Of a stretch of DNA of 60,000 nt, positions 56,766-60,000 are shown piece by piece. Position 1 is the first letter of the stretch; each line of letters opens with the position of its first letter. Under the pieces are notes generated by a model. The model was not told the origin of the DNA. It made no database searches and saw only the letters and a list, made by a program, of their open reading frames with translations. Both the position numbers and the translations under genes were made by a program. This stretch comes from Polytrichum commune (lineage: Eukaryota; Streptophyta; Polytrichopsida; Polytrichales; Polytrichaceae). The DNA lies in the NCBI GenBank assembly GCA_950295325.1, contig OX485804.1, positions 61,598,533 to 61,658,532 on the forward strand. Direction: 5' to 3'.

Positions 56766-56991
56766 CTACACTGATATGTGCAATTAGGTTCCCCCATGCT
56801 AATTTATGACATTTCATGCTACTTTGAATATTTATTACCACAGTAAAGAAATACATGATTTATATTAATATTTTTATTTGTATATGGATTAGTAGAGAAG
56901 TTTTAATGATCTGATTTTGACTCAAGGTAATTTGCATGGGTAAAGTGGCAACCTGTTTCCAAAGCCAACCTAATTGCACATACCAGTCTAG
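56766..56991. mobile_element. MITE, ATGTGCAATTAGGTT family, copy 1
   Basis: The left end CTACACTGATATGTGCAATT (AGGTT) and the complement of the right end CTAGACTGGTATGTGCAATT (AGGTT) match at 23/25 positions. 226 bp, noncoding. Confidence 0.8.
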
Positions 56992-57207
56992 TTTCAAGGC
57001 TCCTGGTGGGGATTGTCTTCCTTCATTAGAGAATACACGTTACTGTTACATTCTAACACCTCTCTTTCATGGCAAGTTACATACAGTGGGGTGATAGCGG
57101 GTTTTGTGAAAAGCGGTTATTCCTGGAATGTTTTGAAGTTTTTTTTGCAAAATTTACGTTCTCGTGATTGCCAACATATGATGTAATTTTATTCAATTTT
57201 AAGATTA

Positions 57208-57441
57208 TGTATACTTATATGTGTAATTAGGTTGCTCCACATTAATTTATCAACAACTTTGTCCTATTTTGAATAATTAGTATCATGGTATGAAAGTACA
57301 ATACATATTTTATTGTGGTTTTTCTACAAATCAATAAACTAAGTTATAAGTGTTTGTGAGCTGGTTTCTACCCAAGGTAATTTGCATGGAGAAACATGCA
57401 ACCTATTTGTGAAGACAAATTAATTGCACATATCGGTGTAG
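57208..57441. mobile_element. MITE, ATGTGCAATTAGGTT family, copy 2
   Basis: The left end TATACTTATATGTGTAATTA and the complement of the right end CTACACCGATATGTGCAATT belong to the same family as copies 1 and 3. It shares the inner word AAGGTAATTTGCATGG with copy 1. 234 bp. Confidence 0.75.
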
Positions 57442-60000
57442 ATGTTTATTTGTAACTGATTATAGGATACTAGGGGGAAAGTTGGTCTTGTTATCAAGAC
57501 CATTCTAACTCATTCCTAAAGAATGTGATTAGCATCAAATTGCAAGACTATGTGGAATTTGAAGGACCGTGTTTTCAAAAAAATTCAGAGGTCATTTGCA
57601 TATAGAATGTGAATACTAAGTTGTTTAATATGATTTTATAAAATACTTTTTTATTGTATCAAATCCGAAATCGGAGGTGTGGAGGAAGGGGTTTGTATTA
57701 GGCTTGGGTAAGAGGATTGAAGAAATTTCTTTTTAACAATAGAAAGTGATGTTTCAGTCCTTAGATGTTGTAAAGTGATGTTTCATAAAGTTTAGGGAAA
57801 AGAGTTTGTAATAGTGTGTAGAGTGGAGTGTAAAGTTTAGGGAAAAGTGATTGTAATCAACCAATGGGAATGGATGTTTGGAGGGTTGTGGGCTGGAAAG
57901 CTCTAGTGTAAGGGAAGATAACTATACTGTAAGTGAGTCTTCCTTTGCATCTAGTGTTGCATGGACCTTTACCTTCCCCATCCCTTCCCCTTGCAGGTTT
58001 GTGCCTTGCATTTATCTATTGTTAAATCTCGCCACAATTGAAGTTCATGTTTGCATCACTTTCAATACCTATTACAAAGGCCATCTTTTTGTGTTACGTA
58101 TGTAAGCCTCAATACACTTAGTCTTCTTATTATTGTTGGTTCATTGGATAAAATTCAACTATTTCAGTCTCATGTAGTGAATTGATTCATTAAGGTAATA
58201 CTTCCTCAAAACCTCAATTGGTGTACCATGAAGAGAATTTGATATGATTATGAAAACATGATTCACAAAATCGTAAAATGTGTTTCTTTTTGTAAATGTT
58301 ATGTACACTTAGTATGGAATTGTGTCCAAACGCAAAAATCTAAGAAATCAAACAATTTGTGGTCCTCGAGAATTTTGTAATTTTGGAAGTGTTTGTCCAT
58401 GGGATATGAACAAATGCCAACAAGCTTATAGGTGAAGGAGGTTCAAAGAAGGAGGTACAGTATTAACAGTCTTTTGGAACTAATCTTAAAATAAATTCCA
58501 TTAATTTTAATTTAATTTAATTCAATTTTTTGTTTCAAAAGTTGTTTTATTAATTGCATTGGAATATGAAAAGGTAGAGCCTTAAAAAAATTAAAAAAAA
58601 TTGTGGTTTGAAGTATTTTTCAGTCAAATACACTCATGAACTTGTTCAAGAGGACTACACATTTTATGGTTTTTAGTGTCGTGTACACTAATTGTGAAGG
58701 TTCTAAACTAGATGCCTAGAGGACACAAAGTGTCATGTTTGCTAATTGTTTTATGGAACTATTCGGTAACAAAAGTAATTTTCTAAGTGAATAATTACTC
58801 ATTTAGTGTAACACATTGAGTTACTTGAGATAATAATTTTGCGTTTTAGTATGCAAGGAGATATTATTGAGCATATGAATGGTAAGTGTTATGTTGTTAC
58901 ATTTTTGTATGCAAGAGGAAGCTATCCTTGAGCATATTGATGCCAAGTGTTAGTTGTGTGCACTTTTAGTCAACTTGTAAACAATTATGTAACATAGACA
59001 TACACTTCATAACACTTTTTAAACTTACTCATGTCAAGATATTAGCAAGTGCACTTGAATGCGAAGTGTCACGTGGTGACATTAATGGTGCAATTTTTGA
59101 ATCTTAGTGTAACCTAGTATATGCTTCAAAATAGAGTAAGTGACTTTACTATGCATGTAATGGTGTCTCTACAATTACATGTTGTATCTTAATTTTACAT
59201 ATCCCATATTCATTTTGGACACTAGTCTAGTGCAATTGGGTCCACCCTTGATAAGTTTTACCACTAAGGACCAAATGGAATTAGTCCTTACAATTCTTAA
59301 GGATTCATGTTTGAGGTGATTTTATTGAATGAAATCACAAACCATGAATAAAATGTGATGATTATTTGTATAAGTCTTGACTATAAATCAAAGTAAAGTT
59401 CAAAATGAAAGTAAGATAACTTTTCAAAGGAGTATCACGAATTGTAAAGAATGGAGATGTGTGACACAATGTTGGTACACCTTATTGTGATTGGACCCAA
59501 CTGATTAAAGTAGTTGCAGCCCTCACAAATCTCACAACATAATCAATATGCATCAATGTTGGCTTGAGTTTGAAATGAAGAATGTCACATAGACCCTCCA
59601 TTTTGGGTTCACTATCTAACTTGTAGAGGCAATATATTTTGATCACATAGTCAAATTTCATTGTAACCTAGTTCATTTGGTGCATGCTCTTAACTACAAC
59701 CCTTGCCATACCACTCAAATAAAGATGTCGAATTAGGAAGAGTAACCATATATTGTGCACACATTTTAGTTCTCCAATATCCAAAAGTTAGACTACAAGC
59801 ATATGAGTCTTGGACAATTGTCCCACATTGCTAGAAAATTGTCATGTGTCACTAAAAAATATGCAAGTCTACCATAATGTTAGATTTACATGTTTCTTTC
59901 AACGACTAGCGTAGGTTGAAAGCCAAGGACTTACATGTTGGTGTGTTAGTGCCATTCAAAGTAGCATGTACACTTTAAAAGATTACTTGAGTCTTGATTG
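57442..60000. other. intergenic, no gene seen
   Basis: AT-rich sequence with no supported exon, RNA gene or element boundary. Confidence 0.35.

Noticed and set aside
1-60000. CRISPR array, rRNA or bacterial operon
   Set aside because: No short regularly spaced repeats with unique spacers, no rRNA-like segments, no closely packed co-directional genes.

Overview
The window looks like a stretch of a large, repeat-rich land-plant (streptophyte) nuclear genome. It is AT-rich, has GT-AG introns, and carries CACTA, Tourist, hAT and foldback elements, tRNA-derived SINEs, solo LTRs and one plant-type single-copy gene, ARPC5 of the Arp2/3 complex. The character of the repeats suggests a fern, lycophyte, bryophyte or similar lineage, but the sequence alone does not settle this. 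Almost everything here is mobile DNA in various states of decay. All assignments rest on reading the sequence; no database search was run.

Layout. 1-11 kb: repeats (a 1.26-kb foldback element, a solo LTR, half of a second foldback family) and weak exon-like scraps. 11,089-30,237: one 19.1-kb DNA transposon, inferred from 33-bp terminal inverted repeats (32/33 identical) and a 4-bp target duplication (GGAA). It carries two paralogous coiled-coil/zinc-finger genes on the + strand (copy 1 with a C-terminal RING) and, converging on them, a broken transposase gene on the - strand. Inside it sit three more solo LTRs (one of which has a further LTR nested in it), a SINE and a minisatellite. 30.3-31.8 kb: a Tourist-like MITE and SINE pieces. 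31.8-39.64 kb (- strand): a long non-LTR retrotransposon reading 2A peptide, APE endonuclease, reverse transcriptase, an unassigned domain, RNase H, a CCHC knuckle and a second, restriction-like endonuclease. That is the dual-endonuclease (Dualen/RandI-type) plan. 39.69-42.3 kb: a frameshifted RRM-like gag/ORF1-type gene. 42.3-43.9 kb: a non-autonomous CACTA element filled by satellite DNA and a tRNA-derived SINE. 46-47.2 kb: foldback elements. 47,747-48,187: intact ARPC5. 48.2-52.5 kb: a degenerate tandem array of about 11 units with a hAT-like MITE in it. 53-60 kb: no genes, several MITEs.

How it fits together. The five solo LTRs belong to one family, each with a perfect 5-bp target duplication, so insertion order can be read. 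The 19-kb transposon came first. LTRs then landed in its gene 1 (twice) and between gene 2 and the transposase, and a younger LTR landed in that last one. Removing the LTR in exon 3 of gene 1 restores the open reading frame. Three LTR copies keep a 54-59-residue reading frame whose differences are nearly all synonymous, so it was probably under protein-level selection. The only gene that looks able to act for the host is ARPC5.
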